Positions 26,089-34,540 of a stretch of DNA of 64,000 nt are shown one piece after another. The position numbers and the translations under genes were made by a program. How positions within the stretch are numbered: position 1 is the stretch's first letter; the number at the start of each line of letters is the position of its first letter. The DNA comes from Salinisphaera sp. G21_0 (GTDB lineage Bacteria; Pseudomonadota; Gammaproteobacteria; Pseudomonadales; Endozoicomonadaceae). The notes beneath the pieces were generated by a model. That model saw only the letters and a program-made list of their open reading frames with translations. It did not search any database and was not told the origin of the DNA. The stretch spans positions 1-64,000 of the forward strand of contig NZ_JAGHQW010000018.1 in NCBI RefSeq assembly GCF_017744115.1. Reading direction: 5' to 3'.

Positions 26089-29000
26089 ATGGTAATCCGG
26101 GAAATCAAAGCTAAAGATAGTATTCAACCAACAAGATCAGGTCCGGCTGTGGCCCAAACTGCACTTGGCCTGATTGAGGACAAAGTTGGCCAGCTACCGG
26201 GTCGTCCCGCATCGTCCGCATTCACCCGTTCTGTCACTCCTGAGAATTCGTGTAAGCGGTTGCGGATAGACGGGGATAACTCAACCGACCGCTCTTTTCC
26301 TACACTATCCGCCCATGGTATCGAACTGTCGGATACGAAAAATAGTCGGCCTGCCAGCCATGACTTGCCACCTGCCATCTCTACTCTCATCACAGACAGC
26401 AAAAACCGGTCCTCTATAGGCGGCAAGGGACTGTTTTTGCACCTTATGCAACAGGCCAACATCCCGGTTCCACCCTTCACTGTGGTTGACACAGAACTCA
26501 TCGCCAGGCTCGAGCAAGAGCCTTTTCCCGCAAAATGCCTTTTGTCTTTTCTGCCGGGTATTAACAAGCGGGGCCTTGAATCATGCAGCCTGGAACAATT
26601 GCGCGCGATCATTACCGAACTCCCCGCTCAGCAACAATCAGAATGGCTAAAGGGGTTATCCGGATTTATTGCCAGTGAGGATTTTTATCAACAAGTCAAA
26701 GATAGCAGTGTTGCCAGGGAGATTCGTGATCGCTACCTCACACTCCGGCAACCCTCCAACGGGGCCTGTATCGTTCGAAGTTCCGGCGTGGATGAAGACC
26801 GCTTCGGCAATGCCCAGGCCGGTCGATTCGATTCCCTGGTTCATGGCGGCGGCGATATCCTGACAACCTGCCTGCAAGTCCTGTCATCCGCTTACCGGCC
26901 TGAAGTCTGCCCCGGCGGGGAGGTAAAACCCATGGCGCTGGTCCTGCAGCAGTGCATCCGTTGCCATCTGGGGGGCGTCGTGTTCAGCCACTCAACGTTG
27001 AAGGACGACGATGATACCATCCAGGTGGAATTTGCACCGGGGCAACCGCGGGGGGCCGTCTCCGGAAATACAGGCATCCGCCCCCATCGCTATAGGATCA
27101 GGCGCGGCGATGACGAAAACAGTAAACCGGATCGTGAATTTACCCCGGGAGACGTTACCACACAGTTTGCCCTGAAAAAAATCAACGGCGAAGAGGGGTA
27201 TGCTGAACAGAGCATTACGACAACCACCGATGCAAAAGACATCAGGCTTACTGACGAGATATTGCAAAAACTGCAGGAATACACAGTACAGCTGGAAAAT
27301 ATTTTCTATTGCCCGGTGGATATAGAGTTCGGTGTGGATGTCTGGGGGAATTTCTTCGTGTTCCAGTGCCGACCAGTAACCCAGCTGCCGGGCAGTACCC
27401 GTTTCTGCGCAGCCGCTCCTTCCCTGCCACTGGCTGAAGGCATCATGGTCAGTGAAGGTTACCGCAGTGGCGTGGCTTTGGAGGTCACCGAACCGGTCAG
27501 CGCGGAACAGTTTCCGTTCGGTGCTATTCTGTTTGCCGTTCACGCCAGTGACTGGATGCTGGCACCGGAGATTTTACAACGTTTAGGCGGCTGTGTGTTC
27601 AGCCAAGGGGGAACCACCGATCATGTTGCCATCACCCTGTGTCAGGCGGGTATACCCTGTCTGGTGGCGGGTTCTCAATATTCTGAGGCATTAACACAAG
27701 CCAGCGGACAACAGGTAACACTGGTGGTCGGCAGTTTTTCCGGCAGCCCCGGAGCCTATTTGCAGACCGGCGACCAGTCTGCCTACTGGGAGGCCAACAG
27801 CACCAGTTCCGGACAGGATACCATCAGCTCACCCGCAACCAGTGCTGCAGAACCACCGAACTTTACCCGGGTCGACGAAGGTTTTGCCTGGCTGAATCGC
27901 CAGAATAACCGGTTACTGGACTATTTTCACCCTGACCGGATACTGAGCCGCTGCCTTGGCCCGGGGCGGAGTAAGGCAGTCAGCATGTCAGCAAAGCGAT
28001 CGGATCTGTTACAACAGCTTGGCATGGAGATTCAGCTGCTACAGGAGGATTTGCAACTGTTTGCATCCGGTTATAAGCACTTTTTGGGTCTGGCCAAAAC
28101 GTCTGAATCGGATGCAACACCATTTGAAGTCCAATCCTTTATCAATGATCTGCCACTGCTTAAAAAACAACGGACAGGCCTGAAAAATGCCATTGATAAC
28201 CTGTATTCAAAAGTGGTCACGCCGCTGACCACCGACCGGGAATTAACCACTGAGTCCGGGGATTTCAGACAATGGCTGAAGGATTGCCAGACCTTGCGGG
28301 ATAAATTGCAAAAACTGACCCAGCCCAAAAAAATGAAAGCTATCCATTCTGTTCACGACCTGATTTACTGGCTTCATCAACGATTCGTTAGGGCACTCGC
28401 CCCGGTGGCTGAAGCATCCGGAATGGGAAAAATTAACAAAATTGCCTTTATTGACGAAGATATTTTCGATGAAACTGACCAAAATATGGTGCTGATTGAA
28501 ATTCTTCCTCAGGGCGTTTCCGGACTATTAAACCACCATTGCATCTCGGTACTGAGAAAACTTGGCGTAAAAACGCTACGCATACTTAATATGGTGGATG
28601 CCGCTTTTGTTAATGCAAAAATTGGAGTGCACGTGTGCACCATAACAATGCTGGAACAGGCTGAGGGAGGCAAGGGCCGTACACTCCGCCTGGACATCTC
28701 TGATAATTTTTCCCAGCACCCGGAAAACATACACCTTCAGGGTAAATTGAAACGTTTCTGGTTTTTGGTCCAGACACTGCGTTGCGCATCGATTGATAGA
28801 AAATCACGGCCAATGGCGATCAGCTTCAATCAAAACGCAGGAAAAATGACCATAGAGTGCACTCAGGTTGATTCCCCATCAGAATTACAGACGGCCTTTG
28901 TGAAATTGGTGACCGTTCTGTCAGGACTGACCTCCATGGATATAACAATCAACAAATTTAATCGCGGTAAAAATACAAATAAGTGGTATTTTGAAACACT

Positions 29001-29961
29001 GGCTAAAAAGTGCCAAAAAGGGTTGAGTGACTCCATAGATAACTGGGTATTCAAACATTGCCTGATATTGGATGCAATCGAAGGCCGCCATTTGATGTTG
29101 AAAAGTCGCTATTATGATTGTGAGTTCCTTGATTATCTGGATGACCAATACTGGCACTTATTTGAAGTGGCCAAAAAAGTTCATCATCCTCTTGAGTATC
29201 TTGAGTCAACTGAAAGTAAGAATGAAAAGGCAATACTTCGCCAAATCTTGAGCGCTGCTACCAAACACCTTGAGCCGAATGATGCTGCAAGAATAATAAA
29301 GGAACTGCTAGCTCACATGGCCATTGAAAAAAACTTTCCAGAAATTGTTATTCGACTTTTGCGTGAGGACTTTGATTTAGATCACGACAGGGAGCTGGTG
29401 CTTTTCCTCGTGCAACAAAACGTGGACATATTCAAGTATATCTCCAACGATTTTAAGGATGATATTGACATAGCCAAGTCTGCAATAAGACAGTATGCAA
29501 GTTTTTTAAAATATGCCAGCGACCGTCTCAGAAATGATAAATCACTGGTAATGTTTGCCATTAAAATTGATGGCTATTCACTCGCATATGCCAGTACAGA
29601 TCTCAAAAATGACCCTGTCGTGGTTATGGAGGCTACCAGAACGAACTATTTTGCTTATTATCACGCTGGGAAGACAGTAAAAAACAATGAAACCCTCTTG
29701 CGAAAAATCATTGAGGTAAATCCTGAGGTCATGCAATTTGCTACTAAGTCCCTGAAAAATGACAAGGACTTTGTCCTGCCACTGCTCTCACGAGAGCCCT
29801 CCATCTATGAATATCTCAGCGACAGACTGAGATCTGATCCGGATATTCAAGTTGCAGCCGGGCGCAAAGACGTTGGAGCTGAAACCGCGAGTTCACAACG
29901 CAGCAATCAGCCTGAAAATGAAAAGCCAACAAATCAAGGCTGTTCGTGTGTAATCCTCTGA
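26089..29961 (+). CDS. PEP-synthase-like protein with DUF4116 repeats and C-terminal CaaX box
   Basis: 1290 residues from the ATG at 26089 (AGGA upstream); a TTG at 26050 would add 13. Residues ~100-440 resemble the ATP-grasp PPDK/PEP-synthase N-terminal domain (IGGKGLFLHLMQQANIPVPP, CIVRSSGVDEDRFGNAQAGR, VDIEFGVDVWGNFFVFQCRP). Residues ~460-560 match the PEP-utilising mobile domain, with the phospho-histidine in GGTTDHVAITLCQAGIPCLV (His 512). The PEP-binding barrel of true PEP synthase is not recognised; the middle is unfamiliar. Residues ~1110-1260 are DUF4116 repeats (LKNDPVVVMEA, SLKNDKDFVLPLL). The protein ends CVIL, a canonical CaaX motif of the geranylgeranylation type. CaaX prenylation happens only in eukaryotic cytosol, so a host-delivered protein is the inference. 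It is bounded by inverted E1 ends. Confidence 0.8.
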   Translation: MVIREIKAKDSIQPTRSGPAVAQTALGLIEDKVGQLPGRPASSAFTRSVTPENSCKRLRIDGDNSTDRSFPTLSAHGIELSDTKNSRPASHDLPPAISTLITDSKNRSSIGGKGLFLHLMQQANIPVPPFTVVDTELIARLEQEPFPAKCLLSFLPGINKRGLESCSLEQLRAIITELPAQQQSEWLKGLSGFIASEDFYQQVKDSSVAREIRDRYLTLRQPSNGACIVRSSGVDEDRFGNAQAGRFDSLVHGGGDILTTCLQVLSSAYRPEVCPGGEVKPMALVLQQCIRCHLGGVVFSHSTLKDDDDTIQVEFAPGQPRGAVSGNTGIRPHRYRIRRGDDENSKPDREFTPGDVTTQFALKKINGEEGYAEQSITTTTDAKDIRLTDEILQKLQEYTVQLENIFYCPVDIEFGVDVWGNFFVFQCRPVTQLPGSTRFCAAAPSLPLAEGIMVSEGYRSGVALEVTEPVSAEQFPFGAILFAVHASDWMLAPEILQRLGGCVFSQGGTTDHVAITLCQAGIPCLVAGSQYSEALTQASGQQVTLVVGSFSGSPGAYLQTGDQSAYWEANSTSSGQDTISSPATSAAEPPNFTRVDEGFAWLNRQNNRLLDYFHPDRILSRCLGPGRSKAVSMSAKRSDLLQQLGMEIQLLQEDLQLFASGYKHFLGLAKTSESDATPFEVQSFINDLPLLKKQRTGLKNAIDNLYSKVVTPLTTDRELTTESGDFRQWLKDCQTLRDKLQKLTQPKKMKAIHSVHDLIYWLHQRFVRALAPVAEASGMGKINKIAFIDEDIFDETDQNMVLIEILPQGVSGLLNHHCISVLRKLGVKTLRILNMVDAAFVNAKIGVHVCTITMLEQAEGGKGRTLRLDISDNFSQHPENIHLQGKLKRFWFLVQTLRCASIDRKSRPMAISFNQNAGKMTIECTQVDSPSELQTAFVKLVTVLSGLTSMDITINKFNRGKNTNKWYFETLAKKCQKGLSDSIDNWVFKHCLILDAIEGRHLMLKSRYYDCEFLDYLDDQYWHLFEVAKKVHHPLEYLESTESKNEKAILRQILSAATKHLEPNDAARIIKELLAHMAIEKNFPEIVIRLLREDFDLDHDRELVLFLVQQNVDIFKYISNDFKDDIDIAKSAIRQYASFLKYASDRLRNDKSLVMFAIKIDGYSLAYASTDLKNDPVVVMEATRTNYFAYYHAGKTVKNNETLLRKIIEVNPEVMQFATKSLKNDKDFVLPLLSREPSIYEYLSDRLRSDPDIQVAAGRKDVGAETASSQRSNQPENEKPTNQGCSCVIL

Positions 29962-29969
29962 CCCTGATT

Positions 29970-29986
29970 TTCTCGGACAGCCTCCC
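29970..29986. repeat. E1 element, right terminus
   Basis: TTCTCGGACAGCCTCCC is the right terminal inverted repeat of E1, nine bases after the stop of the CaaX gene and inverted relative to the end at 25817. The rest of 29962-30199 holds no recognised gene. Confidence 0.7.
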
Positions 29987-30199
29987 AGCTTGATGGCCAT
30001 AACAGGCAGCAGGATCACGAAGAAGGTGAGTAAGATTCGTGTGTTAACACCCGGTCTATCTGAACCGTCCTTTGAGCTTATGCTTATTGTTTTCAGCTAT
30101 GACGACCCGGTTGTTGATAGGGGGGAATTGCATCGGTCAGAAACCATTATCAGCCTGTTGAGGAAGTGTGAGTGGTGTTCGCTGGCTGGGGTTGCGCCG

Positions 30200-30306
30200 C
30201 TGGTTGCTATTGGCCTTTTTTGCCGCCAAAAATTATTCCCGCATCTGAAATTTGCATTTTACGCCCTGAGCAGTATCTTACGCCGATCATTTTCTACCAA
30301 CTCAGA
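30200..30306 (+). repeat. Direct repeat DR-R (truncated DUF423 3' end before trmB)
   Basis: Second copy of the 107-bp repeat at 24565-24671. It carries the last codons of DUF423 and its downstream sequence, ending at the first base of the trmB start codon. A short match continues upstream (CGCTGGCTGGG at 30180), so a little more of the DUF423 gene is preserved in decayed form. Confidence 0.85.
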
Positions 30307-31043
30307 TGTCCATGAACGATAATGTGAAACCGGCCGAAGAGGCTGATGGCCCACAACAGGAAACGCTCCACAAGCGTCAAATCAAGAGCTTTGTGCTCCG
30401 TGCGGGCCGGATGACCACGGGCCAGCAAAGAGGCTGGGATGAGTGCTGGCCAGACTGGGGACTGACTCTGGAGCAAGGCACAGAGGGTTTCCTGAATGCC
30501 TTTACGGATGCAGCACCCCGGGTTCTGGAAATTGGCTATGGCATGGGACATTCCCTGGTCACCATGGCGACACAGGAGAGCGATAAGCAGTTCATTGGTA
30601 TTGAAGTACACCGCCCGGGTGTCGGTAGCCTGCTTAACGAAGCCCGTCTGGCAGGCATCCACAACCTGAGAACCTATTGCGACGATGCGGTTGAAGTACT
30701 GAAGCAGTGCGTACCCGATGGGAGCCTGTCACGGGTACAGATTTACTTCCCGGACCCTTGGCACAAGAAACGCCACCATAAACGCCGCCTGATTCAACCC
30801 GCTTTTATTGAGTCTATTCGTCCCAAGCTGGACATTGGTGGCATTATTCACCTGGCCACTGACTGGGAAAATTATGCCGAACAGATGCTGGCAGTGATGA
30901 ACTCAGCAGAAGGCTTCGAGAACATGGCCGCAGAAAACGGTTATTCGCCAAGACCGGATTTTCGTCCGCTCACCAAGTTTGAAAAGCGTGGCCATCGATT
31001 AGGACACGGGGTTTGGGACTTGCTATTCAAGCGCATCCGGTAG
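30306..31043 (+). CDS. trmB: tRNA (guanine-N7-)-methyltransferase
   Basis: TrmB methylates G46 in the tRNA variable loop with S-adenosylmethionine. The 245-residue protein has the SAM-binding motif LEIGYGMGHSLVTMA, IGIEVHRPGVGSLL and the family signature IYFPDPWHKKRHHKRRLIQPAF, then HLATDWENYAEQML. The start is ATG at 30306 or 30312; neither has a clear ribosome binding site, and the upstream sequence is the 107-bp repeat. In Pseudomonas trmB also lies near hemW-rdgB-metW-metX, matching the genes that follow here. Confidence 0.94.
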   Translation: MSMNDNVKPAEEADGPQQETLHKRQIKSFVLRAGRMTTGQQRGWDECWPDWGLTLEQGTEGFLNAFTDAAPRVLEIGYGMGHSLVTMATQESDKQFIGIEVHRPGVGSLLNEARLAGIHNLRTYCDDAVEVLKQCVPDGSLSRVQIYFPDPWHKKRHHKRRLIQPAFIESIRPKLDIGGIIHLATDWENYAEQMLAVMNSAEGFENMAAENGYSPRPDFRPLTKFEKRGHRLGHGVWDLLFKRIR

Positions 31044-31199
31044 ATGGCCCTGTGGAACCTGCCCCATAGTGCCCTGTAACGTTAACAGGTAAACGTCGAT
31101 GACAATATATAACCCTGCGAACAAATTATAGCGGTTCTCAATTTCAGGTTGAGGAGAAGGTTCCACTCGATCTAAAACTATCTTATGGAATAAACATCT

Positions 31200-31230
31200 A
31201 TACACCCATTAATTCACATAATGGGTGTAT
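31200..31230. promoter_or_regulatory. Perfect 12-bp inverted repeat before an orphan gene
   Basis: ATACACCCATTA (31200-31211) is perfectly inverted as TAATGGGTGTAT (31219-31230) around a 7-nt spacer, ending three bases before the ATG at 31234. It could be an operator or a hairpin covering the translation start. Confidence 0.5.
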
Positions 31231-31233
31231 AAA

Positions 31234-32472
31234 ATGGCAGATCCGCTTCGTCCAAACCCGTTTCGACCCATGCAGAATTTTTCTGCCACGGAAATGTCAG
31301 GGCAGCGACGCCCAAATCAACCGCCAAAATGCAGTGAGGTTCAGGCAGATAAACAACTACCAGCAACTCCCCGGCACCACGAGTCCGCAACGAAAAATCC
31401 GAGAGATTTTACGGCATATAGTATAACGACGGAAAAAACCAAGACTCACTCCGACCATTACAAAAGCCATGGCAAGACAATGCATGATCAACAGTCGGCC
31501 AGACCGTCATCGCAACCGGCACGGATCCGGCCAAATCTTTTGAATAATGGCAGCAAGGCAACGTCTGTAGCCACAGTAAACAATCTATTTCCCCCCCCGT
31601 CAGTTTCAATCTCTGCACATTCCGGTTATGAGCCCCGACAACTATCGGTAAACTCACAACGGGACAGTCATTCCTTATCAGGCAGGGCAGAATCCAATAC
31701 CAGTAACCGTGCGGCCGCATCAGGCCAAACAACCCCCACCAGAACCATTTTCCAAAAAGCAAGGATAAGCAGCCGCGAGCTACCAAACCGATTCAGGCCT
31801 TCGGAGCCCGGTGGTTTTGAGAATAAGTTGCAGGAGATGGAGCAAAGGATTTGCCCAAGAAAAGCTGAATTTAAGATAAAAGAAGGAGCTGGCCATACAG
31901 AATTTGTTTTAGCCATTGACCAGCCATTTAAAAAAAATCTCGAGCCTTTTTGGCAGAGATCCTCTGCTACAACGTTGACTCAACCTCCTGTGCTCAGCTG
32001 TGAAAGGCAACTCCCTGCGAACTGCCCGAACGCTCCGGTAATAACTATTCAATCAACCCATAAGGTGCTGCACACACCTGAAAATATTGCACCAACCATA
32101 GAATTAGCAGTGGAGGAACATATTAAGTGCGCGACAATCAACGTTGGCAAAAGTCTTCAATCTCTTCGCAAGGCTTTACTGGATGTGTATAAACAACTCT
32201 CCTGGAAAGCAACTTCAACATGGAACGCTGCTATGGCCTTTAATAGCAGTCAAGGCAGCCTGGATATGTTGGCCGGTCAATACCAAACAAAAAATATTGG
32301 CAGCCTGCCCCCTGCGGATATTGGTAAATTCAGAGATGATGTACAAAAGTGTGTTAAGAAGTTTATAGAGGCGACAAAAGAGATAAAATCGGATCGCGGA
32401 AAGCTCGTCACCTTAACCATAAATATCTCCATGTCTTCGGCAGACGAGCCCGACAGAACCGGCAATACCTGA
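31234..32472 (+). CDS. Unrecognised Ser/Pro-rich protein
   Basis: 412 residues from the ATG at 31234; a GTG at 31225 would add three. The family is not recognised. Residues 1-190 are polar and low in hydrophobic content, rich in Ser, Pro, Gln, Asn and Arg, and probably disordered. Residues ~190-410 look more folded, with likely helices (SLQSLRKALLDVYKQLSWKA, KFRDDVQKCVKKFIEATKEI) and a beta-like end (KLVTLTINISMS). No signal peptide or membrane segment is visible. It is inserted between trmB and hemW, has a palindrome at its start and an E1 element at its end, so it behaves like the other accessory genes. A secreted effector is possible but unsupported by any motif. Confidence 0.65.
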   Translation: MADPLRPNPFRPMQNFSATEMSGQRRPNQPPKCSEVQADKQLPATPRHHESATKNPRDFTAYSITTEKTKTHSDHYKSHGKTMHDQQSARPSSQPARIRPNLLNNGSKATSVATVNNLFPPPSVSISAHSGYEPRQLSVNSQRDSHSLSGRAESNTSNRAAASGQTTPTRTIFQKARISSRELPNRFRPSEPGGFENKLQEMEQRICPRKAEFKIKEGAGHTEFVLAIDQPFKKNLEPFWQRSSATTLTQPPVLSCERQLPANCPNAPVITIQSTHKVLHTPENIAPTIELAVEEHIKCATINVGKSLQSLRKALLDVYKQLSWKATSTWNAAMAFNSSQGSLDMLAGQYQTKNIGSLPPADIGKFRDDVQKCVKKFIEATKEIKSDRGKLVTLTINISMSSADEPDRTGNT

Positions 32473-32485
32473 CCATGCCTGAATA

Positions 32486-32653
32486 CTAGGAGGCTGACCG
32501 AGAATAGACTGCCCTACTGCGGTGGCAGCAAATTGGTCTAAAAATTCCGTTTTGTTCGGCAAATAGCCCCGCTATTCACCTCACAAAACGGAATTTTTAT
32601 CCTCAATTTTCTGCCATCCTCGCTACGGGCGCTATTCTCGGACAGCCTCCTAG
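32486..32653. repeat. E1 miniature inverted-repeat element, full length
   Basis: The reference copy, 168 bp. The ends read CTAGGAGGCTGACCGAGAAT and, inverted, ATTCTCGGACAGCCTCCTAG. Inside is a second, perfect 16-bp inverted repeat (AAAAATTCCGTTTTGT at 32540-32555, ACAAAACGGAATTTTT at 32583-32598) that ends in a T-run and could act as a terminator in both directions. It sits between the convergent orphan gene and hemW. TA or CTAG at both ends may be the target duplication. No protein is encoded. Confidence 0.85.
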
Positions 32654-32663
32654 CCCGGATATT

Positions 32664-33815
32664 TCAGGCAAACAATTCCAGCAAATCATTCAGAAAAAGC
32701 CGACCGGTCGGAGTAGGCTTGAGCCTCGACTCTAAAGGTTCCAGCAACGCTTTTTGCCGGGCAAGTTTCAGTTGCTGGTGGATACTGCTTAATGTCTGTC
32801 CCGTTCGCTCACCATAAAGCTGTACATCGACGCCTTCATGCAGTCGCAGTACATTCATCATAAATTCGATGGGCAGCTCATCGGCTTCCAGCTCTCGTCG
32901 CCCAGCCTCAAAGGCATGGGAAATATAGCTGTCAGCAGCCAGGTAATCTGCCGGCATGCGGGTTTTCCAGTTACGGTAAATCAGCCCGGTAGATGCATGG
33001 GTTAACTTTCCATGGGCACCAGCGCCGATACCGATATAGTCACCAAACTGCCAGTAGTTCAGGTTATGTTTTGAGCGACGCCCGGGCTGACTGTAGGCAG
33101 AAATCTCATACTGTTGAAACCCCGCTGATGCCAACATGGCCTGCCCGGCTTCCTGAATATCCCAGAGCGTATCATCCGGCGGCAATACCGGTGTTTTGGC
33201 ATAGAAAACCGTATTGGGCTCAATGGTCAGCTGATACCAGGAGATATGCGCTGGCTTAAGGTCAATGGCCTGCTTCAGATCGTAAAGGGCATCCTCCGGA
33301 GATTGACCCGGTAAACCATGCATCAGATCAATATTGATATTGCTGAAGCCATGGCTGGTGATTGCGGCAATGGCCTGTCGCGCTTCATCGGCACAATGAA
33401 TACGCCCGAGGGCGGCCAGCTTCTCATCCTGAAAGCTTTGCACACCTAATGAGAGCCGGTTCACACCCACCTCCAGATAAGCCTGAAAGCGATCGTGCTC
33501 ATAGGTACCGGGGTTGGCTTCCATGGTGATCTCAATATCATCCGAGAACCTTACCCGCGACTGAAGGCCGTTAAACAGCTGCTGATAAGCGTTTGCCGTC
33601 AGCAGGCTGGGAGTGCCACCGCCAATAAAAATGGAATGGATCGAGCGCCCCTGGACGCTGTCCAATTCGTTGTCGATATCATGCAGCAACGCTTTGATGT
33701 AGGCATCTTCAGGAATATCGCCGGTGATCCTGTGCGAGTTGAAATCACAATAAGGGCACTTTTTCACGCACCATGGCACATGAATATAAAGACTAAGGGG
33801 AGGAAGCTTAAGCAT
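32664..33815 (-). CDS. hemW: Haem chaperone HemW / coproporphyrinogen oxidase-like radical SAM protein
   Basis: HemW (formerly YggW) is a radical SAM protein thought to insert haem into acceptor proteins; it is not a true coproporphyrinogen dehydrogenase. From the ATG at 33815 it has 383 residues and opens LKLPPLSLYIHVPWCVKKCPYCDFNSH, with the three iron-sulfur cysteines (CxxxCxxC). IGGGTPSLL, NRLSLGVQSFQDEKL and NIDLMHGLPGQ follow, as usual for the family. The frame is open upstream into rdgB, but MLKLPPL fits the family start. It is the last gene of the leftward metX-metW-DUF4426-rdgB-hemW series. Confidence 0.94.
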   Translation of the reverse strand: MLKLPPLSLYIHVPWCVKKCPYCDFNSHRITGDIPEDAYIKALLHDIDNELDSVQGRSIHSIFIGGGTPSLLTANAYQQLFNGLQSRVRFSDDIEITMEANPGTYEHDRFQAYLEVGVNRLSLGVQSFQDEKLAALGRIHCADEARQAIAAITSHGFSNINIDLMHGLPGQSPEDALYDLKQAIDLKPAHISWYQLTIEPNTVFYAKTPVLPPDDTLWDIQEAGQAMLASAGFQQYEISAYSQPGRRSKHNLNYWQFGDYIGIGAGAHGKLTHASTGLIYRNWKTRMPADYLAADSYISHAFEAGRRELEADELPIEFMMNVLRLHEGVDVQLYGERTGQTLSSIHQQLKLARQKALLEPLESRLKPTPTGRLFLNDLLELFA

Positions 33816-33837
33816 GTTAACAGCACTGAAGCAGACT

Positions 33838-34461
33838 TCAGTGTTTTCTCTCCTTGAGGCGGGCAACCAACAGCTGCAATGCCTGGGCCCGGTGGCTCAG
33901 TTGATTCTTTAACTCTGAAGGCAGTTCCGCCGCCGTACAGTGCTCTGCGGGCACCAGAAACAGGGGATCATAGCCAAACCCGTGTTCTCCCAGAGCTTCT
34001 TCAATGATATACCCTTCCCACTGGCCATGGGCAATGACCGGGGTAGGGTCATGTTCATGACGCAGGTAAACCAGTACACAGTGAAATCGTGCGGTTCGCT
34101 CGGCCGACTTAAGCCCCTTTAATCGATGCAACAGCTTCTGGTTATTATCAGCAGCGGAAGCATCGGGTCCTGCGTAACGGGCAGAGTAGATGCCCGGCTC
34201 ACCATTGAGGTAATCAACCTCAAGGCCCGAATCATCGGCAATAACCGGAAGGCCTGATATTCCGGCAGCATAGCGGGCCTTGATAATGGCATTTTCAATA
34301 AAGGTCAGGCCCGTCTCTTCCGCTTCCGGCCAGGTTGAACCGATACCAAACTCACTCTGGGGCTGCATCACAATCCCCAGAGGCTCGAACATCTTTTGAA
34401 ACTCCGCCAGCTTGCCCTGATTACCACTGGCAAGCACCACCTTGCGAATCCCCTCATTCAT
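33838..34461 (-). CDS. rdgB: dITP/XTP pyrophosphatase
   Basis: RdgB hydrolyses non-canonical purine triphosphates (dITP, XTP) and so protects DNA. The 207 residues contain VVLASGNQGKLAEFQKMF at the N-terminus, FIENAIIKARYAA, the catalytic PVIADDSGLEVDYLNGEPGI and GHGQWEGYI...GFGYDPLF. A GTG at 34473 would add four residues; ATG 34461 gives the usual family start. It is 22 bp upstream of hemW. Confidence 0.94.
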   Translation of the reverse strand: MNEGIRKVVLASGNQGKLAEFQKMFEPLGIVMQPQSEFGIGSTWPEAEETGLTFIENAIIKARYAAGISGLPVIADDSGLEVDYLNGEPGIYSARYAGPDASAADNNQKLLHRLKGLKSAERTARFHCVLVYLRHEHDPTPVIAHGQWEGYIIEEALGEHGFGYDPLFLVPAEHCTAAELPSELKNQLSHRAQALQLLVARLKERKH

Positions 34462-34540
34462 ACTGTTTCTCACAATTCAACACATGACCCCTGATTAAAA
34501 TGTCTGACCAGCAACACAAACAGAACTAACAGACGACATT

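Noticed and set aside
29990-30322. 110-codon plus-strand frame upstream of trmB
   Set aside because: Its 3' third is an out-of-frame copy of the DUF423 tail (the 107-bp direct repeat) and it starts in an E1 remnant; chimeric and not conserved-looking.
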